Source: an uncultured Prevotellaceae bacterium
Lineage (GTDB): Bacteria; Bacteroidota; Bacteroidia; Bacteroidales; Bacteroidaceae
Assembly: GCA_902778535.1 (NCBI GenBank)
Contig: CACYYG010000006.1
Coordinates: 1-64,000 of the forward strand
Reading direction: 5' to 3'
Length of the DNA stretch: 64,000 nt
The translations under genes and the position numbers were made by a program. Positions 7,998-17,218 of the stretch are shown piece after piece. Every line of letters starts with the position of its first letter. Position 1 is the stretch's first letter. Below the pieces are notes generated by a model. It saw nothing but the letters and a program-made list of their open reading frames with translations, had not been told where the DNA came from and did no database searches.

Positions 7998-10766
7998 TTA
8001 ATGTGCCTCCAGCCAGTTGGCACCGAAGCCGCTGTCGGCCACGAGGGGTACGGCAAGGTCGATGGCGTGCTGCATCTCCTCAAGAACGATGGCCTCTACC
8101 CTACTCTGCTCTTCCGGTAACACGCTGAAATTCAATTCGTCGTGCACCTGCAGAATCATCTTGCTCTTGATATTCTCCTGCTGGAAGCGCTGGAAAATAC
8201 GAATCATGGCCACCTTGATGATATCGGCGGCGGTGCCCTGGATGGGCGCGTTAATGGCGTTGCGCTCAGCAAAGCCGCGCACGGTGGCATTGCCGCTGTT
8301 GATGTCGGGCAGATAGCGGCGACGGCCGAAGAGCGTCTCTACATAGCCTTTTTGGCGTGCCTCGGCCTTGGCGTGCTCCATATAGTCCTTCACCTTGGGG
8401 AAGGTGTCGAAGAAGCCGTCGATGAGCAGTTTCGCCTCGTCGCGACTGATGTCGAGGCGCTCAGACAGACCGAAGACGGTGATGCCGTAGATGATGCCGA
8501 AATTGGCGCGCTTCGACTTCGTACGCTCGTCGCGTGTCACCTCATTGATGGGTTTCTTATAGATGTTCGAGGCGGTGGCGGCGTGCAGGTCGTGGCCCTC
8601 GGCAAAGACGCGGATCATGTTCTCGTCCTGTGAGAGATGGGCCATCACGCGCAACTCAATCTGACTATAGTCGGCCGAGAAGAACAGACAGCCAGGCTCT
8701 GGCACAAAGGCCTTGCGTATCTCCTTGCCGTCCTCGCCACGCACAGGAATGTTTTGCAAATTAGGGTCAGAGGATGACAGGCGCCCCGTTGCAGTAACGC
8801 ATTGGTTGAACGACGTGTGGATGTGGCCTGTACGCTTGTTGATGAGGGTAGGGAGGTTGTCGACATAGGTAGTGAGCAACTTCTTCAGTCCCCTGAAAGC
8901 AAGGATGTCGGCCACAATCTCATGCTTGCCCTGCAGCTGTGTCAGCACGTCTTCTGAGGTGACGAACTGGCCTGTCTTTGTCTTCTTGGGCTTCTCTACA
9001 ATCTTCATCTTGGCGAAGAGGATGTCGCCCACCTGCTTTGGCGAACTGATGTTGAAGTGCTCGCCAGCCAGCTCATAGATGCGTGCCTCAATCTCGTTCA
9101 TGCGTTGCGTCAGCTCCTTTGAGGTCTGTGCCAGGGCTTCGGTATCGAGCACCACGCCGTTCATCTCCATCTCGGCCAATACAGGCATCAGTGGCATCTC
9201 GATGTCATAGAAGAGGCGCTCGCAGTCGAGCTGCTTCAGCTCGGGCTCCAAGCGGTTCTTCAGCTGAAGCGTGATGTCGGCATCTTCGCACGCGTATTCA
9301 TAGACGAGGGTAGGGGAGAGGTCACGCATCGAGCGCTGGCCTTTTCCTTTTGGTCCGATGAGCTCATCAATGTGCACCGTCTGATAGTGCAGGTAGGTCT
9401 CGGCCATGTAGTCCATGTTGTGACGCAGCTCTGGCTGGATAAGATAATGTGCTATCATCGTGTCCCACATCGGTCCTTGAAGACGGACGTCATAGTTGCG
9501 AAGCACCTCAAGGTCGTACTTGAGGTTTTGTCCAATTTTTAAAATGTCTGGATTTTCGTATAGCGGTTTGAAGATGTCGACAATTTTTTGCGCTTCTTCG
9601 CGGTTGGCTGGCACCGGCACATAAAAAGCCTTGTGTTCTTCCACAGAGAAGCTCAAACCCACCAGTTCGGCGTCAATTGGCGAGGTGGAAGTGGTTTCCG
9701 TGTCTAGACTGAAAAATTTTTTTGTCAAGAAAAAATCACAAATTTTGAGCAATTCATCCTCATTTTCAACAAGTTGGTAATCGTGAGACACCGTTTTAAG
9801 GGTCTCAAAACTCGAAAATTTTGAAGCGCCTGTGTCCTCGGGCGCAAATTCTGCAAATAGAGAGAGTTCTGCGTTAGCAACTTTTTGTTTCTTTTCTGTT
9901 TTTTTAAGAATTCGCTCGGCGAGTGACTTAAACTCAAGTTCGGCGAATAGTTTTCCCAGTTTTTCTTCGTCGGGCTCTTGTAAGATGAGGGCGTCGAGGT
10001 TGAAGTCGACCGGAACATCGGTTTTGATGGTGGCGAGGAAGAAACTCATGCGGATGTCGTCGGCATGATCTTCCACCTTCGTCTTCAGCACTCCCTTCAA
10101 CTCATTGGTTCGAGCGAGGAGTTGTTCCACAGAGCCAAAGTCGTGGATGAGCTTTGCGGCTGTCTTTTCGCCGACGCCAGGACAGCCGGGGAAGTTGTCG
10201 GCCGAGTCGCCCATCAGTGCCAAGAGATCGATAACCTGGGGTGGGGTAGTGATGCCGTATTTCGCGCACACCTCTGCCGGGCCCATCACCTCATAGCCAC
10301 CGCCGTGGCGTGGACGGAAAATCTTTGCACGTTCACTTACCAACTGTCCATAGTCCTTGTCGGGCGTGAGCATGTAAGTCTCTAAACCATCGATGGATTC
10401 GGCCTTTTTTGCTAATGTGCCGATGACATCGTCGGCCTCGTAGCCGTCTACCTGCAACACGGGAATGTGCCAGGCCTGCAACAACTCTTTGATGATGGGC
10501 ACGGCGCGGGTGATGTCCTCGGGTGTCTTCTCGCGCTGTGCCTTATAGGCCGGGAAGGCGTCGCTGCGGAACGTCGGGCCGTGGGGGTCGAAAGCCACAC
10601 CGAGGTACTTTGGCTGCTCCTTCTCAATCACTTCCTGCAAAGTGTTGACGAAGCCGATGATGGCGCTGGTGTTCAGTCCCTTGGAGTTGATGCGAGGGTT
10701 CTTGATGAAGGCGTAATAAGAGCGGTAGATGAGTGCGTAGGCATCGAGCAAAAAGAGTTTTTCCAT
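7998..10766 (-). CDS. polA: DNA polymerase I
   Basis: 922 residues. The N-terminal 5'-nuclease (from MEKLFLLDAYALIYRSYYAF; GYEADDVIGTLA; LMGDSADNFPGCPGVGEKTA) is followed by a 3'-5' exonuclease with the DTET motif retained (FFSLDTETTS) and a family A polymerase domain (DYSQIELRVMAHLS, RRYLPDI, VHDELNF). The three-domain layout and length are usual for PolA, and proofreading looks intact. It acts in Okazaki fragment maturation and repair. The start is the ATG at 10766; a longer frame to 10841 lacks family similarity and runs toward the divergent ispB promoter. Divergently transcribed from the prenyl synthase gene. Confidence 0.98.
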   Translation of the reverse strand: MEKLFLLDAYALIYRSYYAFIKNPRINSKGLNTSAIIGFVNTLQEVIEKEQPKYLGVAFDPHGPTFRSDAFPAYKAQREKTPEDITRAVPIIKELLQAWHIPVLQVDGYEADDVIGTLAKKAESIDGLETYMLTPDKDYGQLVSERAKIFRPRHGGGYEVMGPAEVCAKYGITTPPQVIDLLALMGDSADNFPGCPGVGEKTAAKLIHDFGSVEQLLARTNELKGVLKTKVEDHADDIRMSFFLATIKTDVPVDFNLDALILQEPDEEKLGKLFAELEFKSLAERILKKTEKKQKVANAELSLFAEFAPEDTGASKFSSFETLKTVSHDYQLVENEDELLKICDFFLTKKFFSLDTETTSTSPIDAELVGLSFSVEEHKAFYVPVPANREEAQKIVDIFKPLYENPDILKIGQNLKYDLEVLRNYDVRLQGPMWDTMIAHYLIQPELRHNMDYMAETYLHYQTVHIDELIGPKGKGQRSMRDLSPTLVYEYACEDADITLQLKNRLEPELKQLDCERLFYDIEMPLMPVLAEMEMNGVVLDTEALAQTSKELTQRMNEIEARIYELAGEHFNISSPKQVGDILFAKMKIVEKPKKTKTGQFVTSEDVLTQLQGKHEIVADILAFRGLKKLLTTYVDNLPTLINKRTGHIHTSFNQCVTATGRLSSSDPNLQNIPVRGEDGKEIRKAFVPEPGCLFFSADYSQIELRVMAHLSQDENMIRVFAEGHDLHAATASNIYKKPINEVTRDERTKSKRANFGIIYGITVFGLSERLDISRDEAKLLIDGFFDTFPKVKDYMEHAKAEARQKGYVETLFGRRRYLPDINSGNATVRGFAERNAINAPIQGTAADIIKVAMIRIFQRFQQENIKSKMILQVHDELNFSVLPEEQSRVEAIVLEEMQHAIDLAVPLVADSGFGANWLEAH

Positions 10767-10827
10767 GTTGTGAAAGAATTTTGGTGTAAAATTACCAAAA
10801 AAAATCGTATAATTCAGAGTTTTTCCG

Positions 10828-10835
10828 TAATTTTG
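10828..10835 (+). promoter_or_regulatory. -7 box (TAATTTTG) of the prenyl synthase gene
   Basis: Exact TAnnTTTG 17 bp before the ATG at 10853. Confidence 0.6.
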
Positions 10836-10852
10836 TTGCAAAATTTTAGAAA

Positions 10853-11830
10853 ATGGATTCTCTAAGTTTGATTAAGCGTCCGATAGAGCGCGAATTCACT
10901 CAGTTTGTAGAAATGTTCAACGCTGCAATGACGCACGACGATGGTTTGTTGGGCAATGCCCTGACACACATCCGACAGCGTGGCGGCAAGCGAATGCGCC
11001 CATTGCTGACGCTACTGATAGCAAAGAACTATGGTGAGGTGAGCGACGTGACGCTGAATGCAGCCATAGGCTTGGAGCTGTTGCATACCGCCTCGCTGGT
11101 GCACGACGACGTGGTGGACGAGAGCACTGAGCGCCGCGGTCAGGCTTCGGTTAATGCCTCTTTTAATAATAAAGTAGCTGTGTTGGTTGGTGACTACATT
11201 CTTTCTACGGCTCTTTTACATGTATCGAAGACTGGCGATCAACGCATAGTGGAGAATCTCTCGCAGCTAGGACGGACGCTGGCTGCTGGTGAGATTCTCC
11301 AGCTCTCGAACATTCAAAACCCTGATTTCTCCGAACAAGTTTACTATGATGTTATCCATAAAAAGACTGCCTCGCTTTTTGAATCATGCGCTACGTTGGG
11401 ATGTATTTCTGTCGGTGCCAATGATAATGAAGTGGAACAGGCTCGTCGCTTTGGCGAGATGCTGGGCATGATGTTCCAGATACGCGATGACATCTTCGAT
11501 TATTACGATTCACGCGAGATAGGTAAACCCACTGGCAATGATATGACGGAGGGTAAGCTGACGCTACCCGTGCTCTATGCGCTGCGCACTGCTCCCTTCG
11601 GGGCGATGATTACTCTCGCTAAGAAGGTAAAGGCTGGCTCTATCAATACCGATGAAATCGCTGTTTTAGTGGAATATACGAAACAGCAGGGAGGCATAGA
11701 GTATGCTGAGCAGCGAATGCAGGATTTTTACGACAAGAGCATGGTGTTTATCGATGAAAGCGTGAAAAAAATCGAGATACGCGACGCCTTGGTCACGTAT
11801 CTCGACTATGTCATGAAGCGACACTATTGA
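10853..11830 (+). CDS. ispB: Polyprenyl (octaprenyl-type) diphosphate synthase
   Basis: 325 residues. Both aspartate-rich prenyl-transfer motifs are present: LVHDDVVDES (first, about residue 85) and FQIRDDIFDYY (second, about residue 210), plus the GGKRMRP substrate-binding motif. The enzyme condenses isopentenyl diphosphate onto an allylic primer to make the side chain of menaquinone. Chain length is not readable with confidence, so the symbol is by family. Convergent with the gene at 11838-12227, with only 7 bp between the stops. Confidence 0.9.
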   Translation: MDSLSLIKRPIEREFTQFVEMFNAAMTHDDGLLGNALTHIRQRGGKRMRPLLTLLIAKNYGEVSDVTLNAAIGLELLHTASLVHDDVVDESTERRGQASVNASFNNKVAVLVGDYILSTALLHVSKTGDQRIVENLSQLGRTLAAGEILQLSNIQNPDFSEQVYYDVIHKKTASLFESCATLGCISVGANDNEVEQARRFGEMLGMMFQIRDDIFDYYDSREIGKPTGNDMTEGKLTLPVLYALRTAPFGAMITLAKKVKAGSINTDEIAVLVEYTKQQGGIEYAEQRMQDFYDKSMVFIDESVKKIEIRDALVTYLDYVMKRHY

Positions 11831-11837
11831 CGCTAAA

Positions 11838-12227
11838 TTATCCTATCGAACTATTTCGAGCGGTCAAATTTTTGTTGTTTACTATAACATTATAACTATC
11901 TTTTTTCCAAAAAGCTATACAATCAAACAGAAGATCTTTGGTTAATCCGGTGTATCCGCATTTTTTTATAATATTGCAAATATAACGTATAGTACTTGGA
12001 ATATTGTACTTTAATATCATTCCGTTTTGTGTATACTCTACATCTTCAAATGTTTTATCAGTTTCTAAAATTTCTTCTTTTACTTTATAATTATCTACTT
12101 GTATTGTTATAAAATTGAAGTAATCCGATATGATTGTTACATCTGCGTGTTGAATACAGCTAGCTGGAAATGGCAAAGATGTTAACACTAAAGGGATTAT
12201 AAATTCTGAATTATTGTCAAACTTCAT
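11838..12227 (-). CDS. Hypothetical protein, AT-rich orphan
   Basis: 129 residues; I do not recognise a family. It starts MKFDNNSEFIIPLVLTSLPF and has no clear signal peptide or catalytic motif. A C-terminal stretch has paired Cys residues (YICNIIKKCGY and LLFDCIAFW). It lies 15 bp downstream of deoC on the same strand and may be read from the dtd operon. Its DNA is much more AT-rich than deoC and ispB on either side, which suggests recent acquisition. Confidence 0.6.
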   Translation of the reverse strand: MKFDNNSEFIIPLVLTSLPFPASCIQHADVTIISDYFNFITIQVDNYKVKEEILETDKTFEDVEYTQNGMILKYNIPSTIRYICNIIKKCGYTGLTKDLLFDCIAFWKKDSYNVIVNNKNLTARNSSIG

Positions 12228-12242
12228 AATTTTATAATTATT

Positions 12243-13166
12243 TTAGAAGAACTTCACCTCTTTACCAATGACCTCGCTAAGCAGCAGGTTGGCGAGGCGG
12301 CTGGTGCCTAAGCGCAGGTATTTATTGGTGAGCCATTTCTCGCCAAGTACCTCTTTCACAATGGTATAATAGATGAGGGCATCCATCACCGTATTCAGTC
12401 CGCCGGCGGGCTTGAAACCTATCATGATGCCCGTTTCATCGTAATATTCTTTGATGGCCTGGCACATTACGTAGGCGGCTTCCGGCGTGGCTGCCGGCTT
12501 CTCTTTTCCCGTGGATGTCTTGATGTAGTCGGCGCCGGCGTACATTGACAGGAGTGAGGCAATCTTGATATTCTTTGCTGTCTGCAACATTCCTGTTTCC
12601 AGGATGACCTTCATGTCATGCTCGCCACAGGCTTCTTTCTGCTGCTGAATCTCGTCAACAACAGTCTCGTAGTCGCCCTCTAACATTGAGCCGACAGGCA
12701 TCACGATGTCGATCTCGGTAGCTCCGTCCTTGATGGCCAACGATGTTTCGACGGTTTTCACCTCGATGAGGCTTTGACTGCTTGGGAAACTGCCGCTGAC
12801 ACAGGCGATTTCTACGCCATCCACCTCCAACGTCTCGGCTACAACCTTTGCAAATTTCGGATATACGCAGATCGTTGCCACATGGGGTAGGGTGGGGTAG
12901 GTCTCGTCGAACTTATTCACTTTTTCTGTGAAGGCCATCACGCTTGTTTCGCTGTCGGTGGTTTTTAATGTGGTCAGTTCCACGCTACCCATCAGGAATT
13001 TCTTCACTTCCAAAGTGTCGTTCTGTGGCACTTTCTCGGCAATGATTTTCTTCACTGCCTCACTTACCTGTTCGTCGCTGATGTTGAGGTTATACTTCTT
13101 CAGAGCCTCCTCTATGTGGCTCATGGGTTGAGCATGTTTATGCTCATGGTTGTGCTGTTCTGCCAT
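12243..13166 (-). CDS. deoC: Deoxyribose-phosphate aldolase
   Basis: 307 residues. It cleaves 2-deoxyribose-5-phosphate to glyceraldehyde-3-phosphate and acetaldehyde in deoxynucleoside catabolism. Visible class I aldolase features are EIDIVMPVGSML, the lysine in KVILETGML, the Schiff-base motif ADYIKTSTGK and GFKPAGGL. The N-terminus is His-rich (QHNHEHKH) before MSHIEEALKKY; an internal ATG at 13124 is an alternative start that would drop this segment. Third or fourth gene of the dtd operon, 20 bp after mazG. Confidence 0.95.
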   Translation of the reverse strand: MAEQHNHEHKHAQPMSHIEEALKKYNLNISDEQVSEAVKKIIAEKVPQNDTLEVKKFLMGSVELTTLKTTDSETSVMAFTEKVNKFDETYPTLPHVATICVYPKFAKVVAETLEVDGVEIACVSGSFPSSQSLIEVKTVETSLAIKDGATEIDIVMPVGSMLEGDYETVVDEIQQQKEACGEHDMKVILETGMLQTAKNIKIASLLSMYAGADYIKTSTGKEKPAATPEAAYVMCQAIKEYYDETGIMIGFKPAGGLNTVMDALIYYTIVKEVLGEKWLTNKYLRLGTSRLANLLLSEVIGKEVKFF

Positions 13167-13186
13167 AACTGTATTTTTATTGGTTA

Positions 13187-13513
13187 TTATGCTTGTAGTT
13201 TTGGGTTTTCAATGTGCCGTAACGCATCGCGGCGGGTCTTTTTTTCAATGCTTTTGTTAAGTTCTATGGTAAGGTCGACGCCCGTCTGGTTGGCCAAACA
13301 GATAAGTACCCAGAGAACGTCGGCCATCTCCTCGCCGAGGTTGTCTTTCTCGCCCGGTTTGAACGACTGGTCGCCGTATTTGCGTGCAATCACACGTGCC
13401 AGTTCGCCTACTTCCTCCGTTAGAACTGCCATATTGGTGAGCTCTGAGAAGTAGCGCACGCCGTACTCTTTAATCCAATGGTCTACAGCTTGTTGTGCTT
13501 CTTTTATCGTCAT
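13187..13513 (-). CDS. MazG-like nucleotide pyrophosphohydrolase
   Basis: 108 residues from the ATG at 13513. Fits the all-alpha NTP pyrophosphohydrolase fold, with the metal-binding pattern EEVGELARVI and NLGEEMADVLWVL (E-x-x-E and E-x-x-D). Such enzymes hydrolyse (d)NTPs to monophosphates for pool sanitation. A longer frame begins with TTG at 13537, but that overlaps the small upstream ORF; the ATG follows that ORF's stop after 1 bp. Part of the dtd-small ORF-mazG-deoC operon. Confidence 0.88.
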   Translation of the reverse strand: MTIKEAQQAVDHWIKEYGVRYFSELTNMAVLTEEVGELARVIARKYGDQSFKPGEKDNLGEEMADVLWVLICLANQTGVDLTIELNKSIEKKTRRDALRHIENPKLQA

Positions 13514-13514
13514 T

Positions 13515-13637
13515 TTAATCAAATTTTTGCCATCCAAGAATATTCAGAATAATTGCTGGTAATATGTAAATGATAGTCAGACAAACAATAATGTATATCA
13601 AAAGTGCTTTCAACGCTTTGTTTTTTCCTTTTTCCAT
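13515..13637 (-). CDS. Small single-pass membrane protein (40 residues)
   Basis: An ATG at 13637 opens a 40-codon frame ending in TAA at 13517-13515. The product starts MEKGKNKALK, a basic, soluble end, followed by a hydrophobic helix (about residues 11-34, LLIYIIVCLTIIYILPAIIL) and a short polar tail. Its start overlaps the dtd stop as TAATG, and its stop is 1 bp from the mazG ATG, so it fills the gap between two coupled genes exactly. Function unknown. The tight coupling and clean one-helix topology support it as a real gene. Confidence 0.7.
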   Translation of the reverse strand: MEKGKNKALKALLIYIIVCLTIIYILPAIILNILGWQKFD

Positions 13638-14089
13638 TATTCTTTGTTTTTGGTATCCATGCAGATTGTCACTGGTCCGTCATTGAGTAGTTCGACCTGC
13701 ATGTCTGCACCAAATTCACCGGTTCCAACGGGTTTTCCAATCGCTTCGCCAAGAAGTTTACAGAATGATTCGTAAAGAGGAATTGAATGTTCGTGACTAC
13801 CTGCACGGAACCACGACGGACGGTTGCCTTTCTTATAGCTGGCGAATAGCGTGAATTGGCTGACTACCAGTGCTTCGCCTCCTGCTTCGATGATGCTGCG
13901 GTTCATAATGCCATTGTCGTCGCCAAACACGCGAAGATTGGCAATCTTTTTTACCAGCCAGTCTACGTCTTCCCCGCTGTCCTCGTCGCATACGCCTAAC
14001 AGAATGAGATAGCCCGGTCCGATGGCTGAGTGCATTTCTCCGCCGATGCTCACGCTGGCGTGACTAACACGCTGTATTACTGCTCTCAT
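13637..14089 (-). CDS. dtd: D-aminoacyl-tRNA deacylase
   Basis: 150 residues, the usual DTD length. It hydrolyses D-amino acids from mischarged tRNA. The start MRAVIQRVSHASV, the SQFTLFASYKKGNRPS motif and the C-terminal GxxGADMxVxLxNDGPVT motif are all present. The ATG at 14089 is chosen because the in-frame upstream codon at 14110 lies within the -7 box. First gene of the operon. Confidence 0.96.
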   Translation of the reverse strand: MRAVIQRVSHASVSIGGEMHSAIGPGYLILLGVCDEDSGEDVDWLVKKIANLRVFGDDNGIMNRSIIEAGGEALVVSQFTLFASYKKGNRPSWFRAGSHEHSIPLYESFCKLLGEAIGKPVGTGEFGADMQVELLNDGPVTICMDTKNKE

Positions 14090-14107
14090 CGTTTGTTCAT
14101 TTTGTTG

Positions 14108-14115
14108 CAAAAATA
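14108..14115 (-). promoter_or_regulatory. -7 box (TATTTTTG) of the dtd operon
   Basis: TAnnTTTG on the minus strand, 18 bp before the dtd ATG. It would drive dtd, the small membrane ORF, mazG, deoC and perhaps 11838-12227. Confidence 0.65.
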
Positions 14116-14246
14116 CGCATTATTTTTTATTTTACCAAATCTATGTCAATAAATCTTCCTTACTTTTTTTCCTCATATATTCCTTTATAATTATATCTCT
14201 GTTCCTTACCCTGAATTATTCATGGAAATAATTCAAGATTAGTAAA

Positions 14247-14705
14247 ATCTTTTTACAAAAGTTGTTGAAAAACAGGTCTCAACGATGCTGAGATTGGCTC
14301 AGAATTCACGACAGTATAATTTGCTGAAAAATACGCGAAAATGAGAGGGGTTGGCTATCTCGTTGACATGTAGTCGCTTAGCTCATTTTTCTGCTTTTTG
14401 GGAGCATCCTCGTTTTCAAAAAGTATATCCCCATGAAAAATAGTCAATGCCTTTTTTTCACGCGGACCATCTTTTTGAGGAAAAGTAAGCCGTTCTGGAG
14501 CAAAAATTGACCCTTTAAGAGGCTGAAAAGCTGCTCAAACCCCTTACAAGTGTGCAGTTTTTGAGCCACACTCATGCTCATCCGAAGACTGTCAGACGGC
14601 AAAACAGTGCGTTTCCGCTTCTATTTCACGAATTTCATTTGTAAAGAAATCGGAATCATTTTTCTTTACATTTTGAAGACGATATTCACGATTTCATTAC
14701 ATTTT
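14247..14705 (+). repeat. Non-coding dispersed repeat (family R), copy 2
   Basis: Full-length relative of 5596-6025 in the same orientation, ending with GGAATCATTTTTCTTTACA. It also shares an extra 3' flank with copy 3 (ttgaag..gata.tcacgatttcat), to about 14705. The rest of the 14116-14761 gap holds no gene; a short palindrome GAATTATT-N6-AATAATTC sits at 14210-14231. Confidence 0.85.
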
Positions 14706-14761
14706 TTATTGAGAACTCCAATTTTGACAAATTTCAACTTAACGTTTTAGTATACAGCAAG

Positions 14762-16609
14762 TTAAGTAATTTCTTGATGCTCTTTCTGGTTCTCAAAGTG
14801 CTGGACGACAATTTTTGCTTTTGCTTTCCCGATAAGTGTAGCAATTTCCTGTTCTGACGTCTCTTTGATTCGCTTCACTGACTTTATTTTTTTCAAAAGA
14901 ATGTCCCGTGTTTTGGGGCCTATGCCCTTAATCTCTTCCAGTTCGCTGTGCAGGGCGTGTTTGGATCGTTTGTCTCGATGGAAAGTGATGGCGAAACGAT
15001 GCACCTCGTCCTGTATCCTGGTGAGCGCATGAAAGAGTTCGCTGTCTACCTTTAGTGCAATTTTTATAGGGGGGAAACCATACAGCAGTTCATTGGTGCG
15101 GTGACGATCGTCCTTTGCCAGGCCTGCAATGGGTACGTCCAAATTTAATTCGTCCTGAATGACCTGTCGTATAACCTCCATTTGTCCTTTGCCGCCGTCG
15201 GCTATTATGAGGTTGGGCAGAGGCTGTTCCTCGTCAATCAACCGTGAATAACGGCGGTGTACAACCTCTTTCATTGATGCATAGTCATTTGGCCCGACAA
15301 CGGTTTTGATGTTGTAGTGTTTGTATTCCTTTTTCGCTGGTTTCATCTTCTTGAAGACCACGCAGGCTGCTACCGCATCCGTACCGGAAATGTTGGAATT
15401 ATCGAAACATTCTATCTGATAAGGTAGGGTGGGGAGGTGCAGTTTTTCTTGTAGTTCTTTCATCAAGCGTACCTGTTTCTGTTCCGGATTCAGCTTCTCG
15501 GCTTGTTTCATCCTGTCCATTTTATACTGCTTGCCATTCATCACGGATAGGTCTAACAACGTCTTTTTATCGCCTAATTTCGGCACTGTGAATTTGACGT
15601 TTTCTAATGCGATATCCACTTCTCTCGGCACTACAATCTCCTTTGCTTCGCTTTTGAAGCGCTCTCGCAGCTCTATTATACCCAACTGTAGAAGTTCTTC
15701 ATCACTCTCGTCGAGTTTCTTCTTATACTCGATGGTAAAACTCTGGTTGATGCTTCCGTTGTTGACGTGCAGATAGTTTATATAGGCTATTTTTTCATCG
15801 CTCGTGATACTGAAGACATCTATGTTGTTGATGGTGTGACTTACCACCTCGCTTCGGCTGACGAACCCCTCTAAAGCGATGTATTTCTGCTTGATTTCCT
15901 CGGCTTCCTCGAATCTTAATTCATCCGCAAGACGTTCCATCTCTTCTCTCATCTCACGCATGATCTGACGTGTATTCCCCTTAAGGATTTCTCGTGCCTG
16001 TTGGATATTTTTTTGGTAAGCCTCGTAGCTCTGTTTTCCCATGCACGGCCCGTTGCACCGCTTGATGTGGTAATCCAAACAAACTTTGTATTTGCCGCTT
16101 TCCACCCCTTCTTTGGTGATGGGAAAACGGCAGGTACGCGGTTTGTACAATTCTTTGATGATGCTGAGCACAGCTTGCATCGAACCGATATGAGAGTATG
16201 GTCCGAAGTATGTGCCCACTTTCTTATTGATGGTGCGTGTCTTGAAAATGCGGGGAAAATATTCGTTGGTGATACAGATTGACGGATATGTCTTACCGTC
16301 TTTCAGGAGAACGTTGTAGCGTGGATTATATTTCTTAATGAGCGAGTTTTCCAACAACAACGCATCTTCTTCTGTGTTGACTACGGTGTAGCTGATGTCA
16401 TAAATTTTAGACACAAGCACCTTCGTCTTGAATCGGTCCACCTCCGTATGGAAGTACGACGATACACGGGCTTTCAGGTTCTTTGCCTTTCCCACATATA
16501 TGATGATGTGTTCATTGTCGTAGAACTGATAGCTTCCTGGCTTCTCAGGCAGACGGCTCACAATTCCCTTCAAGTATGCTAACCGCTTATCGTTTTCTTC
16601 CTTTGTCAT
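14762..16609 (-). CDS. uvrC: Excinuclease ABC subunit C
   Basis: 615 residues. The N-terminal GIY-YIG nuclease domain (PEKPGSYQFYD, IIYVGKAKNLKARVSSYF) is followed by a UVR motif (about 200-235, MEREL-type helix RFEEAEEIKQKYIALE), the RNase H-like 5' nuclease domain (ECFDNSNISGTDAVAACVVF, IADGGKGQ) and a C-terminal helix-hairpin-helix (EIKGIGPKTRDILLKK). It makes both incisions in nucleotide excision repair. Its start lies 9 bp from a perfect parS site; last of the mnmG-apt-uvrC series. Confidence 0.97.
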   Translation of the reverse strand: MTKEENDKRLAYLKGIVSRLPEKPGSYQFYDNEHIIIYVGKAKNLKARVSSYFHTEVDRFKTKVLVSKIYDISYTVVNTEEDALLLENSLIKKYNPRYNVLLKDGKTYPSICITNEYFPRIFKTRTINKKVGTYFGPYSHIGSMQAVLSIIKELYKPRTCRFPITKEGVESGKYKVCLDYHIKRCNGPCMGKQSYEAYQKNIQQAREILKGNTRQIMREMREEMERLADELRFEEAEEIKQKYIALEGFVSRSEVVSHTINNIDVFSITSDEKIAYINYLHVNNGSINQSFTIEYKKKLDESDEELLQLGIIELRERFKSEAKEIVVPREVDIALENVKFTVPKLGDKKTLLDLSVMNGKQYKMDRMKQAEKLNPEQKQVRLMKELQEKLHLPTLPYQIECFDNSNISGTDAVAACVVFKKMKPAKKEYKHYNIKTVVGPNDYASMKEVVHRRYSRLIDEEQPLPNLIIADGGKGQMEVIRQVIQDELNLDVPIAGLAKDDRHRTNELLYGFPPIKIALKVDSELFHALTRIQDEVHRFAITFHRDKRSKHALHSELEEIKGIGPKTRDILLKKIKSVKRIKETSEQEIATLIGKAKAKIVVQHFENQKEHQEIT

Positions 16610-16617
16610 TCGTTGTT

Positions 16618-16633
16618 TGTTTCACGTGAAACA
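16618..16633. promoter_or_regulatory. Perfect parS site (ParB binding)
   Basis: TGTTTCACGTGAAACA, a perfect 16-bp palindrome identical to the consensus chromosomal parS site. It lies between apt and uvrC. Chromosomal parS sites cluster near oriC in most bacteria. Confidence 0.85.
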
Positions 16634-16641
16634 CACGTGGG

Positions 16642-17169
16642 CTAAATGGTCAGTAGCGTAGTGAGTTCGATGCCCTCAAACAGGTCGCGGCCGTGCAGTC
16701 CTTCGTCCTTGATCTCTATAATGAAGTTCATGTATGTTTTCTTTGGATGGAAGTGCTGTACGAGATTATATGCGGCCTTTGCTGTACCGCCCGTGGCGAG
16801 CAAGTCGTCGTGGATGAGTACAACGTCATCCTCCGTTATCGAGTCTAAGTGCATCTCAATCGTGTCAACTCCATATTCTTTCGAGAAACTTTCTTTGATG
16901 ACCGTGGCGGGCAGCTTGCCTGGTTTCCTTGCCAGAACGATGCCGCAGCCGAGTCGTCCTGCTAATGCAGAGGCCATGACAAAGCCTCGGCTCTCGATAC
17001 CCACAATCTTTGTGATGCCTTTGTCTTTGTACAGGTGCTCTAATTCATTGAGCATGATTTGCACACATTCTCCGTTCTTGTAGAGTGTGGTAACGTCACG
17101 GAAGTTAATGCCTTTCTTCGGAAAATCTGGTATGCACCTCAGATTGTCCAATAATACTTTGTTGTTCAT
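16642..17169 (-). CDS. apt: Adenine phosphoribosyltransferase
   Basis: 175 residues, the usual length. The PRPP-binding motif VVLIHDDLLATGGTAKA (about 118-134) and FPKKGINFRDVT near the N-terminus identify it. It converts adenine and PRPP to AMP in purine salvage. It is flanked on both sides by parS-like sites, between mnmG and uvrC, all on the minus strand. Confidence 0.96.
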   Translation of the reverse strand: MNNKVLLDNLRCIPDFPKKGINFRDVTTLYKNGECVQIMLNELEHLYKDKGITKIVGIESRGFVMASALAGRLGCGIVLARKPGKLPATVIKESFSKEYGVDTIEMHLDSITEDDVVLIHDDLLATGGTAKAAYNLVQHFHPKKTYMNFIIEIKDEGLHGRDLFEGIELTTLLTI

Positions 17170-17202
17170 AATGAGTGGTTTATTCGTTGATTTTTGGTAA
17201 GA

Positions 17203-17218
17203 TGTTTCACATGAAACT
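17203..17218. promoter_or_regulatory. Second parS-like site
   Basis: TGTTTCACATGAAACT differs from the parS consensus at two positions. It overlaps the last base of the mnmG stop codon, 585 bp from the perfect site. Confidence 0.65.
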
